Shown here in pieces: positions 43,496 to 52,817 of a stretch of 64,000 bases of DNA. The position numbers were made by a program, and so were the translations under genes. Each line of letters starts with the position of its first letter. Position 1 is the first letter of the stretch. Where the stretch lies: assembly GCF_001905445.1 (NCBI RefSeq), contig NZ_LIVQ01000003.1, forward strand, positions 683,445 through 747,444. Reading direction: 5' to 3'. The notes beneath the pieces are model-generated. The model saw only the letters and a program-made list of their open reading frames with translations, was not told the origin of the DNA and did no database searches. The DNA comes from Streptomyces sp. CB00455. Lineage in GTDB: Bacteria; Actinomycetota; Actinomycetes; Streptomycetales; Streptomycetaceae.

Positions 43496-45112
43496 TCAGC
43501 CCGACCCGTGGGCCGCCCGGGCCCGGTGGAGGCGGTTGCGTACGAGGTACAGCGCGCCCTCGGCGCCGGGCGCGAGGCGCAGCGCGAGGGCGCCGGCTCC
43601 CGTCCGGTACGGCTGCGCCAGCAGGACGCCGTACCGGCTGCTGGGCAGGGCGCGGCGGCGCAGCAGCCGGCCCCGGGGGCGCAGCGAGGTGAACACGGAG
43701 GTGCCGTCCGCGCACTGCACGACCACCCCCACGTTCCACGCCTGCATCCGGCGCAGTCCCCGACGGCGGCCAGTGGCGGCCACGTCGGCGAGGCGGAAGG
43801 GCAGCAGAGCGACCCAGCCGCCGTCGCGGCCGGGGCGCAGCTCGACCGGCTGGGCCAGGACGGGCTCCCCGCCCGCGCGCGGCAGGAAGCGCAGCTGCGC
43901 GGTGTGCGGTCCGGCCTCGGCGAGGCGCCCGTACAGGTCGTGCAGGTGGATGCGGACGGCCGTGCGGCCGGCGGGCTCGGCGTCGGCGGTCAGCGGGAGT
44001 TCGGCGGTCGGCAGCCCGGCCAGTCCGTCGAGCACCACCGGGAGCTCCTCGCTCCACACCGGTGTCCCGTCGGCGGCGGCCGCGTAGGGGGGCAGCAGCC
44101 GCGGCGGCTCCGCGGCCAGCCGGCTCAGCCGCTCGATGTCGCCGGGCGGGACCGGGGTGGCCCGCAGCACCCGTACGATCCAGCGGGCGTGGGCCGCGGC
44201 GGCCTCGATGTCGGCCTCGGCGAAGGTGGCGACGTAGGAGCGGGTGAGGTCCCACCAGGCGGCCTGGTACTGCGGGTCCGTGCCGATCTCGCGCAGGTAC
44301 ATGCGCAGGTCGTACTCCAGGAACTTCACCTGGCAGGCGCTGCCCAGCCGCGGGGAGGCGGCCGCCAGGGTGCGGGAGGCCGTGCGGTGGGCCTCGATGC
44401 GCGCGCGCCAGTTCCCGACGTCCTTGCGGTCCAGGGAGATCGACACCTGGGCGGCGCCGCGGCGCACGTGCCAGACGTAGACGAGGTCGTCGACGACGGC
44501 GATGCGCGGGGCGGCCGCCAGCACGCGGGCGGTGAAGACGAAGTCCTCGTAGACGAACCGGCCGTCGGGGAAGCGCAGCGCGTGCTCCTCCAGGAAGGCG
44601 CGTTCGTACAGCTTGTTGACGCAGAGGGTGTCCCGGACCAGCTCGGGGCGGTCCGCGGGTCGCTCGATGACATCGCCCGGTGTGTAGAGGCCCGGCATCC
44701 ACGGCACGTCGTGGTGCTGGGGCAGCTCGCGCCGCACGGCGGCGCCGACGGTGACCGGGGCGCGGTGCTCCGCGGCGGCGCGCACCAGCGCCTCGGCCGC
44801 GCCCGGGGGCAGGATGTCGTCGCTGTCGAGGAAGAGCACGTACTGGCCGCTCGCGAGGGCGATCCCGTCGTTGCGCGGGGTGCCGCAGCCCCCGCTGTTG
44901 TGCGTGCGGTGCACGACCTTGAGGCGGGGGTGTGCGGCGGCCAGCTCGTCCAGCACCCGCGCGGTGCCGTCGGACGAGGCGTCGTTCACGGCGATGACCT
45001 CGGCGACCACCGGGCCCTGGGCGAGGGCCGAGGAGACGGCCTCGCCCACGAGCCCGGCGTCGTTGTACGCGATCACCACGACGGAAACGGTGGGGAGGTT
45101 GGTGCTGTTCAC
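43496..45112 (-). CDS. glycosyltransferase family 2 protein with C-terminal beta-rich domain
   Basis: This 538-residue protein has a GT2 domain at residues 8-about 230 (VSVVVIAYNDAG, VNDASSDGT, FLDSDDIL at 93-100). It matches the N-terminal module of the GT2-TagF protein closely, including NSGGCGTPRN-DG. The C-terminal region has no TagF domain; it holds beta-rich segments (RTAVRIHLHDLYGRLAEAG, WVALLPFRLADV). The GTG start lacks a ribosome site; TAGGAT ends 7 nt upstream, suggesting a leaderless transcript. It lies between obg and galE, and galE follows after 61 bp, so the two may be co-transcribed. Confidence 0.88.
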   Translation of the reverse strand: MNSTNLPTVSVVVIAYNDAGLVGEAVSSALAQGPVVAEVIAVNDASSDGTARVLDELAAAHPRLKVVHRTHNSGGCGTPRNDGIALASGQYVLFLDSDDILPPGAAEALVRAAAEHRAPVTVGAAVRRELPQHHDVPWMPGLYTPGDVIERPADRPELVRDTLCVNKLYERAFLEEHALRFPDGRFVYEDFVFTARVLAAAPRIAVVDDLVYVWHVRRGAAQVSISLDRKDVGNWRARIEAHRTASRTLAAASPRLGSACQVKFLEYDLRMYLREIGTDPQYQAAWWDLTRSYVATFAEADIEAAAAHARWIVRVLRATPVPPGDIERLSRLAAEPPRLLPPYAAAADGTPVWSEELPVVLDGLAGLPTAELPLTADAEPAGRTAVRIHLHDLYGRLAEAGPHTAQLRFLPRAGGEPVLAQPVELRPGRDGGWVALLPFRLADVAATGRRRGLRRMQAWNVGVVVQCADGTSVFTSLRPRGRLLRRRALPSSRYGVLLAQPYRTGAGALALRLAPGAEGALYLVRNRLHRARAAHGSG

Positions 45113-45181
45113 CCGAAGGATCCTAGGCGACCGGTGTAAAGGCGCCTTCAAAGCCGCCCCGGCGCCCCGGCCGGGAGGCGA

Positions 45182-46627
45182 CTAGAACGGCCGGAATTCG
45201 TCGTATTCCTGCTGGGCCGAGTCCCCGCGCGTGGCTTCCTTCTCCTTGCGGCGCTGCGTGGCCGGGCGCGGGGCCTCCATGCGGTGGTCCTCACCGCGGC
45301 GGCCCAGCATCTCGGCGCCGGCCATCATGGTCGGCTCCCAGTCGAAGACGACCGCGTTCTCGTCGGAGCCGATGGCCACGCCGTCGCCGGCGCGAGCGCC
45401 GGCCTTCTTCAGCGCGTCCTCGACACCGAGGCGGCTCAGCCGGTCGGCCAGGTAGCCCACGGCCTCGTCGTTGTTGAAGTCGGTCTGGCGCACCCAGCGC
45501 TCCGGCTTCTCGCCGCGCACGTTGTAGACGTCCTCGGCCTCGTCGTAGGTCACGGTGAAACCGGAGTCGTCCACGGCCTTGGGGCGGATGACGATGCGGG
45601 TCGCCTCCTCCTTCGGCTTGCGGGCCCGGGCCTTGGCGATGACTTCGGCGAGGAAATACGAGAGTTCCTTCAAGCCCGTACGGGCGACCGCGGAGACCTC
45701 GAAGACCTTGTAGCCGCGCGCCTCCAGGTCCGGGCGGACCATGTCGGCGAGCTCCTGGCCGTCCGGGATGTCGACCTTGTTGAGGACGACGAGGCGCGGG
45801 CGCTTCTCCAGGCCCCCGCCGTAGAGCCTGAGCTCTTCCTCGATGACGTCCAGGTCCGCGACCGGGTCGCGGTCGGACTCCAGGGTGGCGGTGTCCAGCA
45901 CGTGCACGAGCACCGAGCAGCGCTCGACGTGGCGCAGGAACTCCAGGCCGAGGCCGCGGCCCTGGCTGGCGCCGGGGATCAGGCCCGGGACGTCGGCGAT
46001 GGTGTAGACGGTCGAGCCGGCCGTGACCACGCCCAGGTTCGGGACCAGGGTGGTGAAGGGGTAGTCCGCGATCTTGGGCTTGGCGGAGGAGAGCACCGAG
46101 ATCAGCGAGGACTTGCCGGCGCTCGGGAAGCCGACCAGCGCCACGTCGGCGACGGTCTTGAGCTCCAGGACGATGTCGCCGGTGGTGCCGGGGACACCGA
46201 GGAGCGCGAAGCCGGGGGCCTTGCGGCGGGCCGAGGAGAGCGCGGCGTTGCCGAGGCCGCCGCGGCCGCCCTCGGCGGCCACGTAGGTGGTGCCCTGGCC
46301 GACGAGGTCGGCGAGGACGTTGCCCTGCTTGTCGAGGACGACGGTGCCGTCCGGGACGGGCAGGACCAGGTCCTGGCCGTCCTTGCCGGAGCGGTTGCCG
46401 CCCTCGCCGGGCTTGCCGTTGGTGGCCTTGCGGTGGGGGCTGTGGTGGTAGTCGAGCAGCGTGGTGACCGCCTGCTCCACGACCAGGATCACATCGCCGC
46501 CACGACCGCCGTTGCCGCCGTCGGGGCCGCCGAGCGGCTTGAACTTCTCCCGGTGAACGGAGGCGCAGCCGTGGCCCCCGTTACCCGCGGCGACGTGCAG
46601 CTCGACGCGGTCCACGAAGGTGGTCAT
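45182..46627 (-). CDS. obg: GTPase Obg (ObgE/CgtA)
   Basis: This 481-residue essential GTPase acts in 50S assembly and, in Streptomyces, in the onset of aerial growth. The Gly-rich Obg fold occupies 1-159 (GNGGHGCASVHREKFKPLGG). The G domain has the P-loop GFPSAGKS at 166-173, a DVPGLIPGA switch and NKVDIP. A C-terminal OCT domain (about 330-410) and a charged tail of about 60 residues follow. GGAGG lies upstream of the ATG. It follows rplU-rpmA on the same strand, separated by a strong hairpin, so it is partly independent. Confidence 0.97.
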   Translation of the reverse strand: MTTFVDRVELHVAAGNGGHGCASVHREKFKPLGGPDGGNGGRGGDVILVVEQAVTTLLDYHHSPHRKATNGKPGEGGNRSGKDGQDLVLPVPDGTVVLDKQGNVLADLVGQGTTYVAAEGGRGGLGNAALSSARRKAPGFALLGVPGTTGDIVLELKTVADVALVGFPSAGKSSLISVLSSAKPKIADYPFTTLVPNLGVVTAGSTVYTIADVPGLIPGASQGRGLGLEFLRHVERCSVLVHVLDTATLESDRDPVADLDVIEEELRLYGGGLEKRPRLVVLNKVDIPDGQELADMVRPDLEARGYKVFEVSAVARTGLKELSYFLAEVIAKARARKPKEEATRIVIRPKAVDDSGFTVTYDEAEDVYNVRGEKPERWVRQTDFNNDEAVGYLADRLSRLGVEDALKKAGARAGDGVAIGSDENAVVFDWEPTMMAGAEMLGRRGEDHRMEAPRPATQRRKEKEATRGDSAQQEYDEFRPF

Positions 46628-46704
46628 GGGTGTTCCTCCAGATACATACGGGAATGTCCCGGGCAGGCCTTGCTGCCCGGTAAACGTGTCTCTGTGACAA
46701 CGCG

Positions 46705-46761
46705 CCGAGGGCGGACCTCTCTTCCCGGCCTGTGCCGGGAAGAGCTGAGATCCGCCCTCGG
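46705..46761 (-). terminator. terminator or attenuating hairpin between rpmA and obg
   Basis: CCGAGGGCGGA pairs with TCCGCCCTCGG, enclosing a second stem CTCTTCCCGGC/GCCGGGAAGAG, so the whole 57-nt element folds into one long interrupted hairpin. It lies 34 nt past the rpmA stop and 78 nt before obg. It may terminate most ribosomal-protein transcripts and reduce read-through into obg. Confidence 0.8.
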
Positions 46762-46794
46762 GAAGTTACGTACGCTCGATCAGCCGGAGCTGGA

Positions 46795-47049
46795 TCAGGC
46801 GGCCGGAACGATGTTGACGACCTTGCGGCCACGGTGCGTGCCGAACTCGACCGAACCGGCCTGCAGCGCGAACAGCGTGTCGTCGCCACCACGACCGACA
46901 CCCGAACCCGGGTGGAAGTGGGTGCCGCGCTGGCGGACGAGGATCTCGCCGGCGGAGACGACCTGACCGCCGAAGCGCTTCACGCCGAGCCGCTGGGCAT
47001 TGGAGTCGCGCCCGTTCCGGGTGGACGATGCGCCCTTCTTGTGTGCCAT
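46795..47049 (-). CDS. rpmA: 50S ribosomal protein L27
   Basis: This 84-residue ribosomal protein lies near the peptidyl-transferase centre. The N-terminus MAHKKGASSTRNGRDS is the mature bacterial form without the cleavable extension seen in Firmicutes. KRFGGQVVSAGEILVRQRGTHFHPG is the family core. It follows rplU by 13 nt in the standard rplU-rpmA-obg order. Confidence 0.97.
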   Translation of the reverse strand: MAHKKGASSTRNGRDSNAQRLGVKRFGGQVVSAGEILVRQRGTHFHPGSGVGRGGDDTLFALQAGSVEFGTHRGRKVVNIVPAA

Positions 47050-47062
47050 GTCTCAGTCCCTC

Positions 47063-47383
47063 TTACTTCGCAGCCGCGGGGATACCGGTGACCTTGATCG
47101 CCGTGTACTGCTGGCGGTGACCCTGGCGACGGCGGTAGCCGGTCTTGTTCTTGTAGCGCAGGATGTCGATCTTGGCGCCCTTGTGGTGGTCCACGATCTC
47201 GGCCGTGACCTTGATGCCGGCCAGGACCCACGGGTCGCTGGTCACGGCTTCGCCGTCGACAACGAGCAGGGTCGAGAGCTCGACCGTGTCGCCAACCTTG
47301 GCAGTGGAAATCTTGTCAACTTCAACGATGTCGCCGACAGCAACCTTGTGCTGGCGACCACCGCTGCGCACGATGGCGTACAC
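47063..47383 (-). CDS. rplU: 50S ribosomal protein L21
   Basis: This 106-residue 23S rRNA-binding protein begins VYAIVRSGGRQHKV and contains ILRYKNKTGYRRRQGHRQQYT, the diagnostic C-terminal signature. The GTG start is fixed by comparison with known L21 N-termini; GAGAGA lies 7 nt upstream. Upstream in-frame codons form an unrelated basic extension. The 287-bp gap to rne upstream should hold the ribosomal operon promoter. Confidence 0.97.
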   Translation of the reverse strand: MYAIVRSGGRQHKVAVGDIVEVDKISTAKVGDTVELSTLLVVDGEAVTSDPWVLAGIKVTAEIVDHHKGAKIDILRYKNKTGYRRRQGHRQQYTAIKVTGIPAAAK

Positions 47384-47626
47384 GCGGATCTCTCTCTCAC
47401 TCGGGACGGATACTCCTGAAGCCAGCCGCTCAGCCGGGCCCCTCCGTGGGACGGGACCGGCGCTGATCCGGATTGGACGAGCGGCCTCTCCCGTACGGCG
47501 CTTGCGCGCACGGGGCGGGAGGAAGGTGCTCAGGAGCGCGGCACGCGCCAAACGGTATTCGTATAGGCATGCCGACGGTTTAGGTTACGGGGCCGGTTCC
47601 AGGGGGTCAAACCGGGTCCCGCACGG

Positions 47627-47658
47627 CCGTGGGCCCCGCCTCGCGGCGGAGCCCACGG
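47627..47658 (-). terminator. terminator of the RNase E/G gene
   Basis: CCGTGGGC pairs with GCCCACGG, with an inner CCGCC/GGCGG stem and a TCGC loop, starting 12 nt past the stop codon of the RNase gene on the minus strand. No clear U tract. Confidence 0.75.
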
Positions 47659-47670
47659 TCATGGAGCGGA

Positions 47671-50600
47671 TCAGGCTTCGTCGGCCGCAGCCGAGACGGA
47701 CGGCGGCGTCTGCTGCTCGGCCGCCGCGGTCTTCTTCGTCGCCCGCTTCGCCACGGTCTTCTTGGTCGTGGCCGCCTTCTTGGCCACGGTCTTCTTGGCC
47801 GCGGTCGCCTTCTTGGCGGTGGTGGCCTTCTTCGCCGTGGTCGCCTTCTTGGCCGGAGCCTTCCTGGCGGCCTTCTTGGCCGGGGCGGCCTCCTCCTCGG
47901 CCGGAGCCTCGGCGGCGGGTGCCGGGGCGGCGGCGGGTGCCTCGGCGGCGGCCTCCACGACCACCACGGCGGCCTCGGCCGCACCGGCCGGGGAACCGGC
48001 CGGTGCGGTGGCCTTGCGGGTGGCACGGCGGCGCGGACGGGCCGGGGCGGCATCCGCGACGGGGGCCTCCTCGGCCACGGCGACGGGCTCGGGCTCGGCG
48101 ACGGCCGGCTCGGGCTCCACAGCGGGCTCCGGCTCCGGCACGACGACCGGCTCGGGGGCCGCCTCGGCCGCCGGGGCCGGGGCACCCGCCGGGGCGGTGG
48201 CCTTACGGGTCGCGCGGCGACGCGTGCGGCCCTTCGGCGCCTCCTCGACCGGGGCGGCCGGGGCCGGCTCCGCGGCCTCCGCGAGCCCGGCGACGACCTC
48301 GGGGGCCGGCTCCAGGACCGTGTCGGCGGGCTCGGCGACCGGCGCGGCCACGGGCTCGGCGAGCGGTTCCACGGGCTCTGCCGCGGGAGCCGATTCCCGG
48401 ACCTGGGCCGCGATGGTGCGCGGGGCGCCCGCCGGAGCGGTCGCCTTGCGGGTGGCGCGGCGGCGGTTGCGGCGGCCGCTCAGGCCTGCTGCGGCCTCGG
48501 CCTCGGCCGGGGAGCCGTACAGCTCCTCGTCCGCGACGAACTCCGGCTCGGGCAGGGCCCGCGGCGCGGCGGCCTCGGCGGCCACCTCGGCCTCGGTCTC
48601 GAACTCCACGTCGGCGTCCACGTCGACATCGGCGGTGTCGACGTCGTGGTCGTGATCGTGCTGGTCGAACTCCGGCTTGCCGCCACGGCGCTTGGCGCGC
48701 TTGCCACCGCCGCCGACCGCGGTCGGCGTCTCCATGTGGACGATGACACCGCGCCCGTTGCAGTGGACACAGGTCTCGGAGAAGGACTCCAGCAGGCCCT
48801 GGCCCACCCGCTTGCGGGTCATCTGGACCAGGCCCAGCGAGGTGACCTCGGCCACCTGGTGCTTGGTGCGGTCGCGGCCCAGGCACTCCAGCATGCGCCG
48901 CAGGACCAGGTCGCGGTTGGACTCCAGGACCATGTCGATGAAGTCGATGACGACGATGCCACCGAGGTCGCGCAGCCGCAGCTGGCGCACGATCTCCTCG
49001 GCCGCCTCCAGATTGTTCCTGGTGACGGTTTCCTCGAGGTTGCCGCCCTGACCGGTGAACTTGCCGGTGTTGACGTCGATGACGATCATCGCTTCGGTCT
49101 TGTCGATCACGAGCGAGCCGCCCGAGGGCAGCCACACCTTGCGGTCCAGCGCCTTGGCGAGCTGCTCGTCGATCCGGTACGTCGCGAAGACGTCGACCTC
49201 GGAGGTCCAGCGCGAGAGCCGGTCGGCCAGGTCCGGGGCCACGTGGTGCACGTAGCCGTGGATGGTCTCCCAGGCGCTGTCACCGCTGACGATGACCTTC
49301 GAGAAGTCCTCGTTGAAGATGTCGCGCACGACGCGGACGGTCATGTCCGGCTCGCCGTACAGCAGGCTCGGCGACGAGGTCGAGATCTGCTTCGCCTTCT
49401 TCTGGATGTCCTCCCACTGGGCCTGCAGACGCTCGACGTCGCGGCGCAGCTCGTCCTCGCTCGCACCCTCGGCGGCGGTGCGCACGATGACGCCCGCGTC
49501 CTCGGGGACGATCTTCTTGAGGATGGTCTTCAGGCGCGCGCGCTCGGTGTCGGGCAGCTTGCGGCTGATGCCGGTCATCGAGCCCTCGGGCACGTAGACC
49601 AGGTAGCGGCCGGGCAGGGAGACCTGGCTGGTGAGGCGGGCGCCCTTGTGGCCGATCGGGTCCTTGGTGACCTGCACCAGGACCGACTGGCCGGACTTGA
49701 GGGCGGACTCGATGCGGCGCGGGCCGTTGGCCATGCCCAGCGCCTCGAAGTTGACCTCGCCGGCGTACAGGACCGCGTTGCGGCCCTTGCCGATGTCGAT
49801 GAAGGCGGCCTCCATCGACGGCAGCACGTTCTGGACCTTGCCCAGGTAGATGTTGCCGACGTACGAGGTGGCTTCTTCCTTGTTGACGTAGTGCTCGACG
49901 AGCACGTTGTCCTCGAGGACGCCGATCTGGGTGCGCTCGCCGGCCTGGCGGACGACCATCACCCGCTCGACGGCTTCGCGGCGGGCCAGGAACTCGGCCT
50001 CGGTGATGATCGGGACGCGGCGGCGGCCCTGCTCGCGGCCTTCGCGGCGGCGCTGCTTCTTCGCCTCCAGGCGGGTCGAGCCCTTGATGGACTGCACCTC
50101 GTCGGAGGAGGTGGAGGCCGACTCGGCGCGCTCGCGGGCCGGACGCGGCTCGCGGACCTTGACGACGGTGCGCACGCCGTCCTCGTCGCCCGTCTCGGCG
50201 GCCTCGGCGGCGGACTCACCGCTGCGGCGGCGGCGACGGCGGCGGCGACGGCTGGAGCTGGAACCGAGGGCCTCTTCGGCCTCCTCGTCGTCCTCCTCGT
50301 CGGCTTCGTGCTCGGTGGCCCCGGTCTCGGCCTCGCCCTCGTTCTCCTCGGCGGACTCGTCGAGGTCGGCGGACTCTCCGCGACGGCGGCGGCGGCCGCC
50401 GCGGCGACGGCGGCGCGAGGGGCGCTCGCCCGACTCGTCGCCCTCGTCGAACTCCTCGTCGGGCTCGGTGGCCTCGGCCTCCGGCTCCTCCTCGGCGAGC
50501 ACCTCGGGCAGCGAGACCGGAGCGGACTCGGTGACCGGAGCGGATTCGGCGGCGCCGCGGCCACGGCGACGGCGGCGGCCGGCGGGCTGCGGGGCGGGGG

Positions 50601-51756
50601 CCTGGGTGGCCTCGGCCTGCGCCTCGATCTCCTCGTCTTCGATGTCCTCGTCCCCGGCGGCGGCAGCGGCCGCGGCGGCCATGGCGGCGGTCTCGGGGGT
50701 CTGGAACATCGGCTCGGCGAAGACCGGGGCCTGGAAGACGGCCACGGCGGGACGCGCGGCGCGGCGGCCGCGACCCGGGGCGGCGGGCGCCTCGGGCTCG
50801 GCGGCGGGCTGCGGCGTGGCGGCCGGGGATCCGGAGCGGGTGGCGCGGCGGCGGCCGCCGCGCTTCGGGGAGTCCACGGCGTCGGCGACGGTCACGGCGC
50901 GGGCGGCGGCCTTGGGCGCCTCCTCCACGACGGCCGGGGCCTCGTCGGCGACGACGGGGGCGGCGGCGGGAGCGGGAGCGGCGACGGCGCGGGTGGCACG
51001 GCGGCGGGCACGCGGGGCGGGAGCGGCCACGGCCTCCTCCTCGACCATGGGCGCGGCCTGGGCGGCGGGAGCCTCCGCGGCGGCGACGGTCTCCTGCGCC
51101 ACCGGGGCGGGAGCGGTCACGGCGCGGGTGGCACGGCGGCGGGCACGCGGGGCGGGAGCAGCGGGCTCCTCGGCTGCGGCGGGCGCGGCCTCGGCGGCGG
51201 GGGCCTCCACGACCGGGGCCTCGGCGGCCGGGGCCTCGGGAGCGGTCACGGCGCGGGTGGCGCGGCGACGGGCACGCGGGGCGGGAGCGGCGGGCTCCTC
51301 GGCTGCGGCGGGAGCCTCCGCGGCGGCGACGGTCTCCTGCGCCACCGGGGCGGCGGCGGCCGGGCCCTCCGGGGCGGTCACGGCGCGGGTGGCACGGCGA
51401 CGGGCACGCGGGGCGGGAGCAGCGGGCTCCTCGGCTGCGGCGGGCACGGCCTCGGCGGCGGGAGTCTCCACGACCGGGTCCTCCACGGCCGGGGCCTGGG
51501 CGGCCGGGGCCTCGGGAGCGGCCACGGCGCGGGTGGCACGGCGGCGGGTACGAGCGGGGGCGGCGGCCGGAGCGGCCTCCTCCGCGGGGGCCGGGGCGGC
51601 CTCGGCGGCCTGGGCCGTCGCTTCCGCGGCGGTGGCGCCGGGCGGCCCGGCGGGCCGGGAGGCGGCGCGGCGGCGCCTGCGCGGAGGCAGGCTGTCGCTG
51701 GGGCTGCCGGAGTCGGCGTTACCGGCGGTGGTGGTGTCGTTTTCGTTGTTGAGCAT
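47671..51756 (-). CDS. rne: ribonuclease E/G family endoribonuclease
   Basis: This 1361-residue enzyme is unusually long. The catalytic core (about residues 590-1000) holds the S1 domain (RTQIGVLEDNVLVEHYVNKE), two catalytic aspartates in IDKTEAMIVIDVNTGKFTG and IVVIDFIDMV, and the zinc-link CVHC. The N-terminal arm (about 1-590) is disordered Ala/Pro/Glu sequence with six RRRATR-type repeats and several acidic blocks with poly-Arg runs. The C-terminal arm repeats RRRATRKATAPAG three times and ends in a Lys/Ala/Thr-rich histone H1-like tail. The arms probably bind RNA and degradosome partners such as PNPase; that is known for Streptomyces RNase ES. Confidence 0.94.
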   Translation of the reverse strand: MLNNENDTTTAGNADSGSPSDSLPPRRRRRAASRPAGPPGATAAEATAQAAEAAPAPAEEAAPAAAPARTRRRATRAVAAPEAPAAQAPAVEDPVVETPAAEAVPAAAEEPAAPAPRARRRATRAVTAPEGPAAAAPVAQETVAAAEAPAAAEEPAAPAPRARRRATRAVTAPEAPAAEAPVVEAPAAEAAPAAAEEPAAPAPRARRRATRAVTAPAPVAQETVAAAEAPAAQAAPMVEEEAVAAPAPRARRRATRAVAAPAPAAAPVVADEAPAVVEEAPKAAARAVTVADAVDSPKRGGRRRATRSGSPAATPQPAAEPEAPAAPGRGRRAARPAVAVFQAPVFAEPMFQTPETAAMAAAAAAAAGDEDIEDEEIEAQAEATQAPAPQPAGRRRRRGRGAAESAPVTESAPVSLPEVLAEEEPEAEATEPDEEFDEGDESGERPSRRRRRGGRRRRRGESADLDESAEENEGEAETGATEHEADEEDDEEAEEALGSSSSRRRRRRRRRSGESAAEAAETGDEDGVRTVVKVREPRPARERAESASTSSDEVQSIKGSTRLEAKKQRRREGREQGRRRVPIITEAEFLARREAVERVMVVRQAGERTQIGVLEDNVLVEHYVNKEEATSYVGNIYLGKVQNVLPSMEAAFIDIGKGRNAVLYAGEVNFEALGMANGPRRIESALKSGQSVLVQVTKDPIGHKGARLTSQVSLPGRYLVYVPEGSMTGISRKLPDTERARLKTILKKIVPEDAGVIVRTAAEGASEDELRRDVERLQAQWEDIQKKAKQISTSSPSLLYGEPDMTVRVVRDIFNEDFSKVIVSGDSAWETIHGYVHHVAPDLADRLSRWTSEVDVFATYRIDEQLAKALDRKVWLPSGGSLVIDKTEAMIVIDVNTGKFTGQGGNLEETVTRNNLEAAEEIVRQLRLRDLGGIVVIDFIDMVLESNRDLVLRRMLECLGRDRTKHQVAEVTSLGLVQMTRKRVGQGLLESFSETCVHCNGRGVIVHMETPTAVGGGGKRAKRRGGKPEFDQHDHDHDVDTADVDVDADVEFETEAEVAAEAAAPRALPEPEFVADEELYGSPAEAEAAAGLSGRRNRRRATRKATAPAGAPRTIAAQVRESAPAAEPVEPLAEPVAAPVAEPADTVLEPAPEVVAGLAEAAEPAPAAPVEEAPKGRTRRRATRKATAPAGAPAPAAEAAPEPVVVPEPEPAVEPEPAVAEPEPVAVAEEAPVADAAPARPRRRATRKATAPAGSPAGAAEAAVVVVEAAAEAPAAAPAPAAEAPAEEEAAPAKKAARKAPAKKATTAKKATTAKKATAAKKTVAKKAATTKKTVAKRATKKTAAAEQQTPPSVSAAADEA

Positions 51757-51995
51757 TGCGGGCGGTTCTCCCGTCACGCTCCCGGGCGCCGCGGCTGACT
51801 TCCGGTCCGGCACGGTTCCGCGCGATGAGCGGGGAACCGGCCTCCGGGGCGCGTTCGCCACACGGGAGCTCTAGTCCATGGCCGCCGGTTCCGTACGTGT
51901 GTGTTGTCCGTACGGCCTGGCGGAAGTCTTCAGGTCAGTGCGCGGCCCGACCCAGGTGGCTCCCGAGTCCCAGGGCTGCGCGACAACGACGATCC

Positions 51996-52817
51996 CTACG
52001 CGGCGGGACCTTCCGGCGCCTTCGCGTCGGCGGCTACGGCGGCCGTGGGTGGGGCGGCCGTGTCAGCCTCGCGGTCGGGCGCGAGCGGGTCGGTCACCGT
52101 GCCGGACTCCTCGTCGAAGAGCCCCTGCGCCAGCCTGGTCACCGCTGAGGGGACCGGCGGCGCCAGGTCGGCCACAGCTCGGAGACCGGACAGGACGTCG
52201 TCGGGTCGCACGGCAGGTGTCAGATGCCGAACAACCAGCCGCAGTATCGCACAGGCTTGGCCCGAGGGCCTATCAACCTGGGCGGGAAGCGTGACGAGAC
52301 TGACAACGGCGCCGCGCGTGTCGAAATTCCGGATGCCGTTCTTGGTGCGGCGCTGCACTTCCACCGTGTCGGCGGCGAGGAAGGCCGCCACGGCCCGCTC
52401 GGCCTCGGCGGGCTCCACGCCGTCCAGGCGCAGCTCCCACACGGAGGCCGTGAGCCGGTCGGCCAGGCCCGAGGTGCGGGCCTCGACGGCGTCGATGATG
52501 TCGAGTCCGGCCGGCATCGACTCGTCGAGCAGTTCCCGGAGCTTCCCGGGGTCGCGCGGTGCGGCGAGGGCGATCTCCAGGTACTCGGCCTCGCTGCCGG
52601 TCCCGGTCGGGGCGGCGTTCGCGTACGAGACGCGGGGGTGCGGGGTGAAGCCGGCCGAGTACGCCATCGGCACCTCGGCGCGGCGCAGGGCACGCTCGAA
52701 GGCGCGCTGGAAGTCGCGGTGACTGGTGAACCGGAGGCGGCCGCGCTTGGTGTAGCGCAGTCGGATGCGCTGCACCACCGGTGCGGGAGGCGGGCCTTCG
52801 GGCTGTCGCTTGCCCAG
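51996..52817 (-). CDS. TIGR03936-type radical-SAM-associated protein (DUF2344), apparent CTG start
   Basis: This 273-residue protein is found beside, or in other phyla fused to, B12-binding radical SAM enzymes of the TIGR03960 type. Diagnostic segments are QRIRLRYTKRGRLRFTSHRDFQRAFERALRRA, MAYSAGFTPHPRVSYANA and PTGTGSEAEYLEI. Function is unknown. The best start is CTG at 52817: AAGGAG lies 8 nt upstream, and the sequence GKRQPEGPPPAPVVQ that follows matches the N-terminus I recall from orthologues. The first GTG (52778) has no ribosome site. It lies upstream of rne and downstream of the repeat protein. Confidence 0.85.
   Translation of the reverse strand: MGKRQPEGPPPAPVVQRIRLRYTKRGRLRFTSHRDFQRAFERALRRAEVPMAYSAGFTPHPRVSYANAAPTGTGSEAEYLEIALAAPRDPGKLRELLDESMPAGLDIIDAVEARTSGLADRLTASVWELRLDGVEPAEAERAVAAFLAADTVEVQRRTKNGIRNFDTRGAVVSLVTLPAQVDRPSGQACAILRLVVRHLTPAVRPDDVLSGLRAVADLAPPVPSAVTRLAQGLFDEESGTVTDPLAPDREADTAAPPTAAVAADAKAPEGPAA

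Noticed and set aside
47629..51798. 1389-codon plus-strand Gly/Leu-rich frame opposite the RNase E/G gene
   Set aside because: Its Gly-rich repeats mirror the Ala/Pro repeats of the RNase arms; no ribosome site or homology.
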